Positions 27,291-37,283 of a stretch of 64,000 nt of DNA are shown here, piece by piece. Numbering within the stretch: position 1 is the first letter of the stretch; each line of letters begins with the position of its first letter. Origin of the DNA: Pontibacterium granulatum (GTDB lineage Bacteria > Pseudomonadota > Gammaproteobacteria > Pseudomonadales > Balneatricaceae); contig NZ_JASBRH010000002.1 in assembly GCF_029961155.1 (NCBI RefSeq), forward strand, positions 186,001-250,000, in the 5' to 3' direction. The position numbers were made by a program, and so were the translations under genes. Under the pieces are notes generated by a model. The model searched no databases. It was not told the DNA's origin and worked only from the letters and a program-made list of their open reading frames with translations.

Positions 27291-27370
27291 GGTTCCCACG
27301 CAGAGCATGGGAACCAGTAGCTGTCCTAGATTGAACCACTCGTTCCCGCGCTCCGCGTGGGAATGCATAA
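27291..27370. repeat. REP pair, right of RAYT
   Basis: GGTTCCCACGCAGAGCATGG with GAACC completes a palindrome at 27291-27315, followed after about 25 bases by a unit with core CCGCGCTCCGCGTGGG and the ending ATGCATA (27341-27370). Order and orientation copy the left pair, so the transposase is bracketed by the same doublet. Confidence 0.8.
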
Positions 27371-27372
27371 CC

Positions 27373-28752
27373 TCACTTCAATCCCAGCACATTCAGTGGG
27401 TGGAGCTTTTCCGGCAGGATGGATTCGATTTTCTCTCGCGCCTTCGCAACCGGAATAAAGTCCGGTACCGGCGGCAGGTTGTTTTTCAGTTCCTGAAGTG
27501 GACTGGTGCCGTTCAGATCATTCTCGGTCAGAGACTCGGTGATCAGATGTTTGATCGGCCCGATGTTGTTCGCCAGGCGCAGGGTGGCTTTTCGCGCCAG
27601 CTTGGCGGCCAGGGATTCGTTGGTGAACAGGCCTACAACCACGTTAGTGCCGTGATAGAGCACGCGGGTCACGCGCATCTGGCTGCTTTCGTAAGTCTTG
27701 AGCAGCGACGGGCTGGCGATATCCTCACCTTCGGCAATCGCGTTAGCGATCTCTTTGGCCAGAGTAGCCTGACCACGCAGCCCCAAGTTAAAGCCGTGAG
27801 CAGTCACCGGGTGCATGCCCACTGCCGCATCACCGATCAGGGCAAAACGGCGGGCCACAAACTGGTTGGCGTGAACAGCGACCAGCGGATATACGTGGCG
27901 CTTGCCGATCAGTTTCATCTCACCCAGCAAACCGTCCATCTGTTGTTCGATGTTGTGGTTAAACTCCGCTTCGCTCATGTCGGCAAATTTCTGCGCATCG
28001 CGGCTGTTGATGGTCACTACGACGGAGGACTTGTTGCCGTTCATTGGCAGGATCGCAGTGGTGCGGCCGTAGTGGAAACACTCAAACGCGGTCTGGTCGT
28101 GTGGCTTGGTGTGCTCCATGCGGCATACGATCGCGGTGCGGGAGAAGTCACGCATGGTGGCCGACAGGCCCATCTTGCGACGGGTTTCGGAGAAGCGGGT
28201 GTCGGCTGCGACAACCAGGCGGGCCTGCAGTACCTCGCCGTTGTTCAGGGTGACGTAGCCAAGGTTATCATCGGTGTTTACTTCCTCAACTACGGACTCG
28301 GTGCGAATCTCAATCTGTTTGTGGCTGGCGACCTCTTCATAGTACGCCTTGCGGATCAGGTGGTTGGGTACCAGATAGCCCAGCGCTTCCAGGGATGCGT
28401 TTTCGTTATCGAAATCCAGGCTGTAGCTGGACTGACCGTCGAATACGCGGGCCGCTTCAATCGGTGAAATGCCGTCGTCTGGCAGACGCTGCCAGGCGCC
28501 ACACTCGCGCATCAGTTTGGCGGAGAGGTGAGTCAGGGCGATTTCGCGGCCATCCTCCGGTGGATCGGCCAGTGTGGATTGAGAGGAACGCTCCAGAACC
28601 GCGACCTTCAGAGGCAGGTCAGCAAGAGAACGGGCAAAACTAAGACCGGCCGGACCGGCGCCGATAATGAGTACGTCGTACGGCTGCTGCACGGCATCCA
28701 CCTTTTGACTGTTGAAAGTGATGCAGCTTACCTGAATCTTTTTTTGCTGCAC
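27373..28752 (-). CDS. ubiM: UbiM-like FAD-dependent ubiquinone hydroxylase
   Basis: A 459-residue flavoprotein of the UbiH/UbiF family. The Rossmann motif DVLIIGAGPAGLSFARSLAD, DGREIALTHLSAKLMRECGAW and the late FAD site FALIGDAAVGMHPVTAHGFN are all present. The DGREIALTH and ADPPEDG context is closest to UbiM, an oxygen-dependent hydroxylase of ubiquinone synthesis. The GTG at 28752 opens the frame; a second GTG 15 codons later (before QQPYDV, after AAAGGTGG) has a better ribosome site and may be the true start. It is divergent from the LivK-like gene and interrupts the hydrogenase locus on the opposite strand. Paralogues may exist elsewhere. Confidence 0.8.
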   Translation of the reverse strand: MQQKKIQVSCITFNSQKVDAVQQPYDVLIIGAGPAGLSFARSLADLPLKVAVLERSSQSTLADPPEDGREIALTHLSAKLMRECGAWQRLPDDGISPIEAARVFDGQSSYSLDFDNENASLEALGYLVPNHLIRKAYYEEVASHKQIEIRTESVVEEVNTDDNLGYVTLNNGEVLQARLVVAADTRFSETRRKMGLSATMRDFSRTAIVCRMEHTKPHDQTAFECFHYGRTTAILPMNGNKSSVVVTINSRDAQKFADMSEAEFNHNIEQQMDGLLGEMKLIGKRHVYPLVAVHANQFVARRFALIGDAAVGMHPVTAHGFNLGLRGQATLAKEIANAIAEGEDIASPSLLKTYESSQMRVTRVLYHGTNVVVGLFTNESLAAKLARKATLRLANNIGPIKHLITESLTENDLNGTSPLQELKNNLPPVPDFIPVAKAREKIESILPEKLHPLNVLGLK

Positions 28753-28953
28753 CCGACTTATATCAAGGATTCAACAACTGATGAGCGGCCTATGACAATC
28801 TAAATTTTTCTTGCTTCAGATCAGCTCTGTTTTCCTACTAAAGATCGCTTCTTGCAGCCATTCTTAACTACAATAGCCACAGGCCAAAAGCCATCAAATA
28901 GAAACGGTTTGTGTACCCCGCAAACCTTGTGTTCAGAGTGTCAGGAGTACCCC

Positions 28954-30066
28954 ATGAAACTCACCCCTTCCTCATTCGCCTCGCTGGCGTTATCTGCCGT
29001 GCTCAGTTTTTCCGTGCAGGCCGCTGAATCCGTAAAAATTGGTATTGTTGGACCCTTTAGTGGGCCACTCACCCAGTACGGTGAGATGCAGTTGAATGGT
29101 GCCCATGCGGCGATCGATATGATCAACGGCCGTGGTGGTGTAAATGGCCGCATGCTTGAAGCCGTTGAATATGACGATGTCTGCGAACCAAAGCAGGCGG
29201 TTACCGTTGCCAACAAGATCATTAATAGCGAGGTGAAATTTGTTGTTGGTCATCTCTGTTCCAGTTCAACTCAGCCCGCAACCGATATCTATCGGGACGA
29301 AGATGTGCTGGTGATCACCGGTTCGACCAACCCGGGCATTACCCTGCGTGGTTACTCCAAACTGTTCCGTACCATCGGTCTTGATTCCCAGCAGGGGGCG
29401 ACCGCAGCGGACTACATCGCGCAGGTGGTGAAGCCGCAACGTGTGGCGATCATCCACGACAAACAGCAGTACGGTAAAGGTGTGGCCCTGATCGTTCGAG
29501 ATCGACTGCAGGCTGCTGGCGTGAATGTGGTGAGTACCGATGGCATCAACAGCGGTGCCAAGGATTTCAGTTCCCTGATCACCAAGCTCAAGCGTGAGCA
29601 GGTCGATTTTGTCTACTACGGCGGTTACCACCCGGAGCTGGCGCTGATTATGCGTCAGGCTAAAGCGGTTGAGTTCGCGCCCACCTTTATGGGCCCGGAA
29701 GGTTTGGGCAACAAAGATATCGCGTTCCTGGCCGGTGATGCGGTGGAAGGTTTGCTGGTGACCCTGCCTGCACGTTTTGATCTGCAGAAAGATAACCAGG
29801 CGGTTGTCGAGCTTCTAAAGCAGAAGGGTGCTGATCCGAGTGGACCGTTCATCTGGACCAGCTACGCCGCAGTGCAGGTGCTGGCCGATGCGATGCAGCA
29901 GGTGCAGTCCGATACACCGGCTGATGTGGCAAAAGCGCTGCATGACTCTACCTTTGAAACTGTACTGGGTCCGATCAGCTGGGATGTGCACGGTGACCTG
30001 CAGGGCTTCGAGTTCGGTATCTACCAGTGGCATGCGGACGGTACCGGTACTCCGGTAGAACGTTAA
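28954..30066 (+). CDS. Branched-chain amino-acid binding protein, LivJ/LivK-like
   Basis: A 370-residue periplasmic binding protein starting at ATG 28954, preceded by TCAGGAG; the signal peptide ends near VQAA. The body follows E. coli LivJ/LivK almost segment by segment: GPFSGPLTQYGEMQLNGA, VVGHLCSSSTQPATDIY, VKPQRVAIIHDKQQYGKG, VDFVYYGGYHPE, and LQGFEFGIYQWHADG at the end. It should bind leucine, isoleucine or valine. No Liv permease or ATPase genes are near, so it must work with a transporter encoded elsewhere. Its position inside the hydrogenase locus suggests insertion or gene shuffling rather than a role in H2 metabolism. Confidence 0.9.
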   Translation: MKLTPSSFASLALSAVLSFSVQAAESVKIGIVGPFSGPLTQYGEMQLNGAHAAIDMINGRGGVNGRMLEAVEYDDVCEPKQAVTVANKIINSEVKFVVGHLCSSSTQPATDIYRDEDVLVITGSTNPGITLRGYSKLFRTIGLDSQQGATAADYIAQVVKPQRVAIIHDKQQYGKGVALIVRDRLQAAGVNVVSTDGINSGAKDFSSLITKLKREQVDFVYYGGYHPELALIMRQAKAVEFAPTFMGPEGLGNKDIAFLAGDAVEGLLVTLPARFDLQKDNQAVVELLKQKGADPSGPFIWTSYAAVQVLADAMQQVQSDTPADVAKALHDSTFETVLGPISWDVHGDLQGFEFGIYQWHADGTGTPVER

Positions 30067-30093
30067 GCTCAGACGTATCTGTAGGTTCACACT

Positions 30094-30123
30094 CGCTCCC
30101 ACGCTCCGCGTGGGAGTGTATAC
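30094..30123. repeat. Single REP unit after livK-like gene
   Basis: CTCCCACGCTCCGCGTGGGA with flanking AG forms a near-perfect hairpin ending GTGTATAC. It is the same family as the units around the RAYT gene 3 kb upstream, with compensating changes in the stem (CTCCC/GGGAG instead of TTCCC/GGGAA). Confidence 0.8.
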
Positions 30124-30249
30124 GGTATGAAAAACAATCTTTCACTTTTGTGATGATGTGGAAAGTTTGTTTTCAATAGTTGTTTGGTCTCGTCTGTAAC
30201 CCTCCCCGTAACACCCCGTTATTCCTGAATATCCGTTATCTGTCTGTGT

Positions 30250-30265
30250 TGGCACGCTCTTTGTA
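30250..30265 (+). promoter_or_regulatory. Sigma-54 (-24/-12) promoter of the hupD operon
   Basis: TGGCACGCTCTTTGTA has a perfect -24 half and a -12 half with T instead of C. It differs from the hupS promoter at only three of sixteen positions. It lies about 45 bp before the hupD ATG, placing the start site near 30276. The shared sequence argues that one activator, HupR, drives both operons. Confidence 0.78.
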
Positions 30266-30308
30266 ACACCAGTGGTTACAACAATAACGCTGCACAGAAG
30301 AAGTACAG

Positions 30309-30938
30309 ATGAACGATAAGAAGATTCTCATTCTTGGTATTGGCAACGTCCTTTGGGCAGACGAAGGGTTTGGCGTACGTTGCGTGGAAACCCTGAACCA
30401 GCGCTACCGCTTTGGCGACAACGTCAAGCTGATGGATGGCGGTACCCAGGGGATCTATCTAGTGCAGCACGTTCAGGATGTTGATGTGCTGGTGGTGTTT
30501 GATGCCATCGATTACGGCCTGGAGCCGGGCACGCTGAAAAAGATCTACGACGACGAAGTACCCAAGTTTATGGGCGCCAAGCAGATGAGTCTGCACCAGA
30601 CCGGTTTTCAGGAGGTGCTGGCGATGGCGGAGTTTACCGGCAACTACCCGGAACACTTGTTGCTGATTGGTTGCCAGCCGGTGGAGCTGGAAGACTTTGG
30701 CGGCAGCCTTCGCGACCCGGTGAAAGCCCAGATCGACCCGTCCATCGAGATCGCCCTTGATTACCTCAAGCAGTTTGGTGTTGTCCCCGAGATCAACGAC
30801 CAGCCGGTTGAAGGGCTGGCGCCGGGTGAACTGGAGCTGCGCGAATACGAATCTGGTCGCCCGTCTGAACAGGATGCCTTCCGTAAAGGTGATCTGCGTT
30901 TTATGGCTGAAACAGAATCTGAGCAGGGCGACACCTAA
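30309..30938 (+). CDS. hupD: Hydrogenase large-subunit maturation protease
   Basis: A 209-residue HyaD/HupD-family endopeptidase that removes the C-terminal tail of HupL once nickel is in place. The nickel-sensing residues known from E. coli HybD are present as E19 (LWADEGFG), D65 (VVFDAID) and H96 (SLHQTGF). The N-terminal GIGNVLWADEGFG is the family signature. The C-terminal ~35 residues are charged and variable, as usual. It opens the processing operon, one base overlapping the next gene. Confidence 0.95.
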   Translation: MNDKKILILGIGNVLWADEGFGVRCVETLNQRYRFGDNVKLMDGGTQGIYLVQHVQDVDVLVVFDAIDYGLEPGTLKKIYDDEVPKFMGAKQMSLHQTGFQEVLAMAEFTGNYPEHLLLIGCQPVELEDFGGSLRDPVKAQIDPSIEIALDYLKQFGVVPEINDQPVEGLAPGELELREYESGRPSEQDAFRKGDLRFMAETESEQGDT

Positions 30939-31240
30939 TGTGCCTGGGAATCCCGATGCAGGTGATCCGCAGTGAAGAAGGGAGTGCCTTGTGCAGCAAC
31001 GGCAGCGAACAGCAGTGGGTGGATCTGTCGCTGGTCGGTGAGCAAGCCCGGGACACCTGGGTATTGGTGTTTTTGGATGCCGCCCGCGAAGTGCTGGATG
31101 AGTCGCGTGCCCTGCAGATACGAGATGCCCTCAGTGCGGTGCAGGCGGTGATGGCCGGTCGAGAGGCGAATCTTGATGATCTCTTTGCCGACTTGGTCGA
31201 CCGTGAGCCTCAGCTACCACCCCATTTACAGAACAATTAG
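30938..31240 (+). CDS. hupF: HupF, HypC-family hydrogenase chaperone
   Basis: A 100-residue HypC paralogue beginning MCLGIPMQV, with the essential Cys2. HupF proteins stabilise the hydrogenase large subunit when cells grow with oxygen, whereas HypC (encoded at 37284) delivers the Fe(CN)2CO group with HypD. The ATG shares one base with the hupD stop. Having both HupF and HypC fits an enzyme made under oxic conditions. Confidence 0.9.
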   Translation: MCLGIPMQVIRSEEGSALCSNGSEQQWVDLSLVGEQARDTWVLVFLDAAREVLDESRALQIRDALSAVQAVMAGREANLDDLFADLVDREPQLPPHLQNN

Positions 31241-31254
31241 AACAGGAACCCAAC

Positions 31255-31686
31255 ATGCCATCTCCTTTGATTAACCGACTGGTCGACGAGCTGGATTATC
31301 CGCTGCTCGATCAGACTAACTTCGGCGACTTCATCAAGTCGGCGCCTTTCTCGGTGTTGTTTTTCACCGAGGAGCCGAAACGTTTTCCGGAAAGTAACGA
31401 TGTGGCAGTTATCCTGCCAGAGCTGGTAAAAAGCTTTCCACAGCTGACCCCGGCGGTGGTATCCACCGACGCGGAAAAAGCACTGCAGGGGCGTTACAAC
31501 TTCACCGTCTGGCCTGCGCTGGTGTTCCTGAAAGAGGGACGTTACCTGGGCACTATCACCAAGGTGCAGAATTGGGATGTATACGTGGCCGAGATTGGCA
31601 GCATTCTGGCGCTGGAGCCCAAACGTGATCCGGGTATCGGTATCCCGGTAGTGGTTAATCCTGTATCCAGCGGCTGCGGTCAGTGA
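31255..31686 (+). CDS. hupG: HupG/HyaE thioredoxin-like hydrogenase chaperone
   Basis: A 143-residue thioredoxin-fold protein of the HyaE/HupG family. It lacks the CXXC of true thioredoxins, as the family does; the segment FSVLFFTEEPKRFPESNDVA replaces the redox site. It is thought to act as proofreading chaperone for the Tat-exported small subunit, binding its signal peptide. AGGAAC precedes the ATG, 14 bases after hupF. Confidence 0.9.
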   Translation: MPSPLINRLVDELDYPLLDQTNFGDFIKSAPFSVLFFTEEPKRFPESNDVAVILPELVKSFPQLTPAVVSTDAEKALQGRYNFTVWPALVFLKEGRYLGTITKVQNWDVYVAEIGSILALEPKRDPGIGIPVVVNPVSSGCGQ

Positions 31687-31696
31687 GGTAAAGAGC

Positions 31697-32560
31697 ATGC
31701 ATGACAACGGTATTCAGTTATTCAATATTCCGATGGGGCCGGGCAGTCAGGACGAAGGCGAGATGGTTCTGGATTACATGAAAATGCCATCGGAGATGAA
31801 CACCTACGATATCCCGGTACTGCCGGAATCGGACGCAGTGCAGAGCTGCCCTCAGGCAGTGGCGGTAATGGAGCAACTGCAGGACTTGCTGACCAAATAC
31901 ACCCCGGGCGCAGCCACACAGAGCATGGTGCTGGATGCGATGCCGGATGTCGATCTGGATATGCTCAACCAGATTTTGGGGGAGGGTGAGGTGAGTGCTG
32001 TTATTAACGGTGAACAGCCGATCCGCATTCAGGAAACCGTAATGGCGGGCGTATGGCGCTTGCGCAGGTTTAACACACAGGGCGATGTGATCGCGGAAAC
32101 GCTGGAGGTGGCGGATGTGCCTGCCTGTGTGCGTGAAGCCGCATTCCGTACCCAGCGCATTCTGAATGTCGAGTTAGACAATATGCCGCAGGGTGTGCTG
32201 AACGCGCCTTCGGTACTGGTTGAGATCGCCGAAGCCTCCGAAGCGTTTGAAGGCTCGGCACCGGAAGCGCCTCATGTGATCAACCTGTCGCTGTTGCCGT
32301 TCTCACCGGAGGATCACAACCACCTGGCAGAGAGTGTGGGTACCGGTGCGGTGACCATCCTGTCGCGTGGTTACGGTAACTGCCGAATCACCTCCACCGA
32401 AGTAAATGGCCTGTGGCGTGTGCAGTACTTCAACAGCACCGATCAGCTGATCCTGGATACACTGGAGATCACTGATATTCCTGCCGTGGCCTGCGCAGCC
32501 AAAGAGGATCTGGAAGACTCTGCCGAGCGTCTGAAAGAGATCCGCGAAGTGCTGGTTTGA
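31697..32560 (+). CDS. hupH: HupH/HyaF hydrogenase maturation protein
   Basis: A 287-residue HupH-family protein. The internal pattern is typical: PQAVAVMEQLQDLLTKYTPG near 75 and a repeated C-terminal domain with ETLEVADVPACV and DTLEITDIPAV. HupH/HyaF helps mature the small subunit of oxygen-tolerant hydrogenases, perhaps its unusual cluster. It sits ten bases after hupG and twelve before the rubredoxin gene. Confidence 0.92.
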   Translation: MHDNGIQLFNIPMGPGSQDEGEMVLDYMKMPSEMNTYDIPVLPESDAVQSCPQAVAVMEQLQDLLTKYTPGAATQSMVLDAMPDVDLDMLNQILGEGEVSAVINGEQPIRIQETVMAGVWRLRRFNTQGDVIAETLEVADVPACVREAAFRTQRILNVELDNMPQGVLNAPSVLVEIAEASEAFEGSAPEAPHVINLSLLPFSPEDHNHLAESVGTGAVTILSRGYGNCRITSTEVNGLWRVQYFNSTDQLILDTLEITDIPAVACAAKEDLEDSAERLKEIREVLV

Positions 32561-32572
32561 GGAGCGTTGACG

Positions 32573-32794
32573 ATGAACTATCAGGGTTTCGAAGGCAGCT
32601 ACCTGGGGGATGCCAGCCGCATCGACGATGCGGCCAGGCTGGAGTGCAAGATCTGCTGGTACCAGTACGATCCTGCGGCCGGTGATCCGGTGTGGCAAAT
32701 CGCGGCGGGTACGCCGTTCAGCCAACTGCCGGACCACTGGCGCTGTCCGGAATGTGATGGCGAAAAAGACCTGTTTATGGTGCTGGGGGACTGA
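32573..32794 (+). CDS. hupI: HupI rubredoxin
   Basis: A 73-residue rubredoxin with the two iron-binding loops CKIC and CPEC and the conserved WYQYDPAAGDP and W/GTPF between them. GGAG precedes ATG 32573; a TTG two codons earlier is less likely. Hydrogenase-locus rubredoxins are needed for making the small subunit under oxygen, probably as electron donors. The N-terminal ~20 residues before the first loop are longer than in free rubredoxins, as in other HupI proteins. Confidence 0.93.
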   Translation: MNYQGFEGSYLGDASRIDDAARLECKICWYQYDPAAGDPVWQIAAGTPFSQLPDHWRCPECDGEKDLFMVLGD

Positions 32795-32797
32795 ACG

Positions 32798-33370
32798 ATG
32801 AGTCGGGTGGATGCACTGCACACTCACTTCAACAGCGTTGCGCAACGTATGGCCGACCTGCCGATGTACAACGCGGCGCTGGAGGTGGCTTGTGTGGGTT
32901 TCCAGCCGTATGCCGAGCGGGAGATCGGTGTGCTGGTGACACCCTGGTGCATGAACCTGACCCTGTTTCCGGCCGAGTCTGACAACTGGGCAGCATGGAG
33001 TGGAACTGAGATCGGCAACAAACAGATGATTGCGCTACCCTCCGGCCAGTATGAAGGGATCTTTGGCTGGAGCGAGCTGACCGGCGGTTTTATGAGCTGT
33101 TCGCTGTTTTCGCCGATGTTCGAGTTTGCCGAGCAGGTAGTTGCGCTAGAAACAGCGGAAGCGGTGATGAAGGCTGTGTTTGATAGCGCAAATGAAGCCC
33201 CAACCGACCGGCAGCACGCCCTGCGCGAGCAGAAAGCAGAGCTGGAAGAACTTAAAAAGCAGCAAGAAGCTGAGGCTGTGAAAATGGCAACGCCGAAACC
33301 AGAAAAGCTGAGCCGTCGTGGTTTCCTCACTGGAGGCTTTGCACGTAACGATGAGGCAGCGTCGTCATGA
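32798..33370 (+). CDS. hupJ: HupJ/HybE-family hydrogenase chaperone
   Basis: A 190-residue HybE-family chaperone. The family core is seen in VGFQPYAEREIGVLVTPWCM and the following NLTLFPA, and in LTGGFMSCSLFSPMFEF. A highly charged helix (AELEELKKQQEAEAVK) links to a C-terminal LSRRGFLTGGF, which looks like a twin-arginine motif at the wrong end of the protein. Its starts three bases after hupI and its end overlaps hupK by four bases. It should assist the subunits of the uptake enzyme before export. Confidence 0.9.
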   Translation: MSRVDALHTHFNSVAQRMADLPMYNAALEVACVGFQPYAEREIGVLVTPWCMNLTLFPAESDNWAAWSGTEIGNKQMIALPSGQYEGIFGWSELTGGFMSCSLFSPMFEFAEQVVALETAEAVMKAVFDSANEAPTDRQHALREQKAELEELKKQQEAEAVKMATPKPEKLSRRGFLTGGFARNDEAASS

Positions 33371-34500
33371 ACAGCCTCGCAGATCTCGCCGGTAAACTTC
33401 ACGTCTATGTCGAATGGCATGACGATGTGATTACCCGTGTGGATCTGCGCAGCAGTCGACCGCACAAGATCGCCTGGTTGCTGCAGGGAAAAACGCTAAC
33501 CCAGGCTTTGACGATGGTGCCGATGATCTTCTCCCTGTGTGGTGTGGCACAACAGGTGGCGGCATTGCGCGCTGCGGAAAGTGCTCTGGGTTTGCAGATC
33601 AAACCGGAAGTGGCAGAAGCTCGACAGATCCTGGTGTGGGCTGAAACCGCACGTGAGCTGGGATTGCGACTGGCGCAGAACTGGCTGCAGGAAAAGACCC
33701 TTGTATGCGCTGAACTGCTACAGTGGTTTACGCGGTTGAAAGCGGACCTGTGCTGGGCGTTGGCGCTTGATCCGCAGCTGGATGCTAATGAGTTTGATCG
33801 TGACACGGCCGCGCGCCGCCTGGATCAGATTCTGAAGCCGCTGGTAGGCAGTGAAACTGAATTGAGTCAGCTGTTGTTTGGCGCTGCATCCACAACGCCG
33901 GTGGGGACGCAGATCAAACAATTGCAGAAGTCCTTGGGAGATGTTGAGTTAGCCTTAGGTGCTGTACCCCTGAGTAGTAATACTTCGAGTGACCTGCGTT
34001 GGATCACCGAGAAACTGACCAGCGAGCAGGCGTTTGAGTTTTGCGCACAACCGGATGCTGAGGGTACCTGCTTTGAAACCAGTATCTGGACCCGAAACTG
34101 CGAGGCGAAGTTGGTGCAGCAGGGACAGCACGCCGGACTGAATGAGCTGACATTGCGTTTTCTGGCGTTGGTGGATGAGCTGCAGGCGTTGCCGGGATTG
34201 ATCCTAGAAGGCGGTGAAGCAGCGCAGGCATCGCACATTGAACCGGGTTTGGGGTGTGTGGAGGCCGCGCGCGGCATGCTGATTCACCGCATAGAGCTGG
34301 AAGGTGATTCCATGTCAGACTACAGGGTAGCCGACTACAAGATCGTAGCGCCCACCGAGTGGAACTTTCACCCGCAGGGTACCCTGGTACAGATGCTGGA
34401 TGGGGCGCGGGTAAGCCGGGAGCGGTTGCACGCTCTGGTCGAGAAACTGATCCTGCTGGTCGACCCCTGCGTCGACTGGGAGATCGAGATCGGAAACTGA
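33367..34500 (+). CDS. hupK: HupK, large-subunit-like scaffold
   Basis: A 377-residue HupK protein, a distant relative of the hydrogenase large subunit thought to act as scaffold in making the iron centre under oxygen. The resemblance shows at IFSLCGVAQQVAALRAAESA, where the large subunit has RICGVC, and at the end DPCVDWEIEIG, a degenerate DPCxxC. The single cysteine in each place is as expected. Overlaps hupJ by four bases; hypA follows after two. Confidence 0.9.
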   Translation: MNSLADLAGKLHVYVEWHDDVITRVDLRSSRPHKIAWLLQGKTLTQALTMVPMIFSLCGVAQQVAALRAAESALGLQIKPEVAEARQILVWAETARELGLRLAQNWLQEKTLVCAELLQWFTRLKADLCWALALDPQLDANEFDRDTAARRLDQILKPLVGSETELSQLLFGAASTTPVGTQIKQLQKSLGDVELALGAVPLSSNTSSDLRWITEKLTSEQAFEFCAQPDAEGTCFETSIWTRNCEAKLVQQGQHAGLNELTLRFLALVDELQALPGLILEGGEAAQASHIEPGLGCVEAARGMLIHRIELEGDSMSDYRVADYKIVAPTEWNFHPQGTLVQMLDGARVSRERLHALVEKLILLVDPCVDWEIEIGN

Positions 34501-34502
34501 TT

Positions 34503-34844
34503 ATGCATGAGATGTCGATTGCCGAAGGGATCATCCAGGTCCTGGAAGAGCAGGCAAAAGCACAGAATTACCAGCGGGTAAAAACCGTGTGGCTGGAGAT
34601 CGGCCCGCTGGCGATGATCGAGACCGACGCACTGACGTTTTGTTTTGACGCGGTCGCACGGGGCAGCCTCGCCGAGGGGGCTAAACTGAACATTATAAAT
34701 ATAGAGGGCGAAGCCTTCTGCATGCCGTGCCTGAAAACCGTGCCTGTGCAGAAGCGCTATGACGCCTGTCCCGAGTGCGGCAGCTACCAGTTGCAGGTCA
34801 CTCAGGGGGACGAGATGCGGATTAAAGAGCTGGAGGTCGAATAA
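34503..34844 (+). CDS. hypA: HypA nickel metallochaperone
   Basis: A 113-residue HypA beginning MHEMSIAEG, so the nickel-binding His2 and Glu3 are in place. The zinc site is CMPC near 74 and CPECG near 91. It passes nickel to the large subunit with HypB. ATG 34503 is chosen because the frame's longer reading upstream runs through hupK and lacks the essential N-terminal His. Confidence 0.96.
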   Translation: MHEMSIAEGIIQVLEEQAKAQNYQRVKTVWLEIGPLAMIETDALTFCFDAVARGSLAEGAKLNIINIEGEAFCMPCLKTVPVQKRYDACPECGSYQLQVTQGDEMRIKELEVE

Positions 34845-34846
34845 GT

Positions 34847-35772
34847 ATGTGTACCGTTTGCGGATGTGCCGAGGGAGAGGTTCAGATCGAGGGTGGTCAT
34901 CACCATCATGACCACGATCATCACGACCACAGCCATGCTCATAGCCATGAGCATGCGCACGATCATGGCCATCACCACCACGACGAAGGTGTGGTGGTTG
35001 CCGAAGGTGACAATATCCATTTTGGCAAAGGACCGGCCCACGCTCACGTAGCGGGTCTGAGCCAGAGTCGTATGGTGCAGATTGAGCAGGATATCCTGGG
35101 TAAAAACGACCGTTACGCGGCGCTCAACCGCGCCCATTTCGAGCAGCAGAGCCTGTTTGTACTCAACCTGGTATCCAGCCCGGGTTCCGGTAAAACCACG
35201 CTGCTGACCGAGACCATCAACCGCATCAAGGAAAGCCGCAAGGTGGCTGTGATTGAAGGCGACCAGCAGACCGCTAACGATGCCGATCGCATCCGTGAAA
35301 CCGGCGTACCGGCGATCCAGGTGAATACCGGTAAAGGCTGTCATCTGGATGCGCACATGGTGGGTCACGCTATGGAGAAGTTCGACGATATGAAAGGTGG
35401 CCTACTGTTTATCGAAAACGTAGGTAACCTGGTCTGCCCGGCAGCGTTTGATCTGGGCGAGGCGCATAAAGTGGCGATCCTTTCCGTGACCGAAGGTGAA
35501 GACAAGCCGCTGAAGTACCCGGATATGTTCCACGCGGCGGACCTGATGATCCTCAACAAGACCGACCTGCTGCCGTACCTGGATTTTGACGTGGAGCGTT
35601 GTATCGAATATGCCCGACAGGTGAACCCTAATATTCAGGTGATGCAGCTTTCTGCTCGCTCAGGCGAAGGCATGGATGAGTGGATTGAGTGGCTGGAGAA
35701 CCGCCGCAAAAATATGATCCAGACCCGCATCGACGTGCTGCAATCTGAAATCGACCAGTTCCAGGCGCTGCT

Positions 35773-35776
<4 letters not shown>
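34847..35776 (+). CDS. hypB: HypB nickel-inserting GTPase with His-rich tract
   Basis: A 309-residue HypB. The N-terminus MCTVCGC is the high-affinity nickel site. It is followed by a histidine-aspartate tract (about residues 18-46 with some 20 His), which stores or buffers nickel. The GTPase domain has the P-loop [11 protein letters not shown], the metal site C/H region [10 protein letters not shown], and NKTDLL. GTP hydrolysis drives nickel transfer from HypA to the large subunit. It overlaps hupR by four bases. Confidence 0.97.
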
Positions 35777-37254
<1,478 letters not shown>

Positions 37255-37283
37255 CCAGACCGAATTGCGAGTGTAGTTGAGTT

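Noticed and set aside
27307-28467. 386-codon open frame antisense to ubiM
   Set aside because: Overlaps the REP unit and the well-supported ubiM gene; no motif.
34897-34990. Repetitive CAT/CAC-rich tract that looks like a short tandem repeat or CRISPR
   Set aside because: It is the histidine-rich coding region of hypB; no regular repeat-spacer pattern exists. No CRISPR array was seen anywhere.
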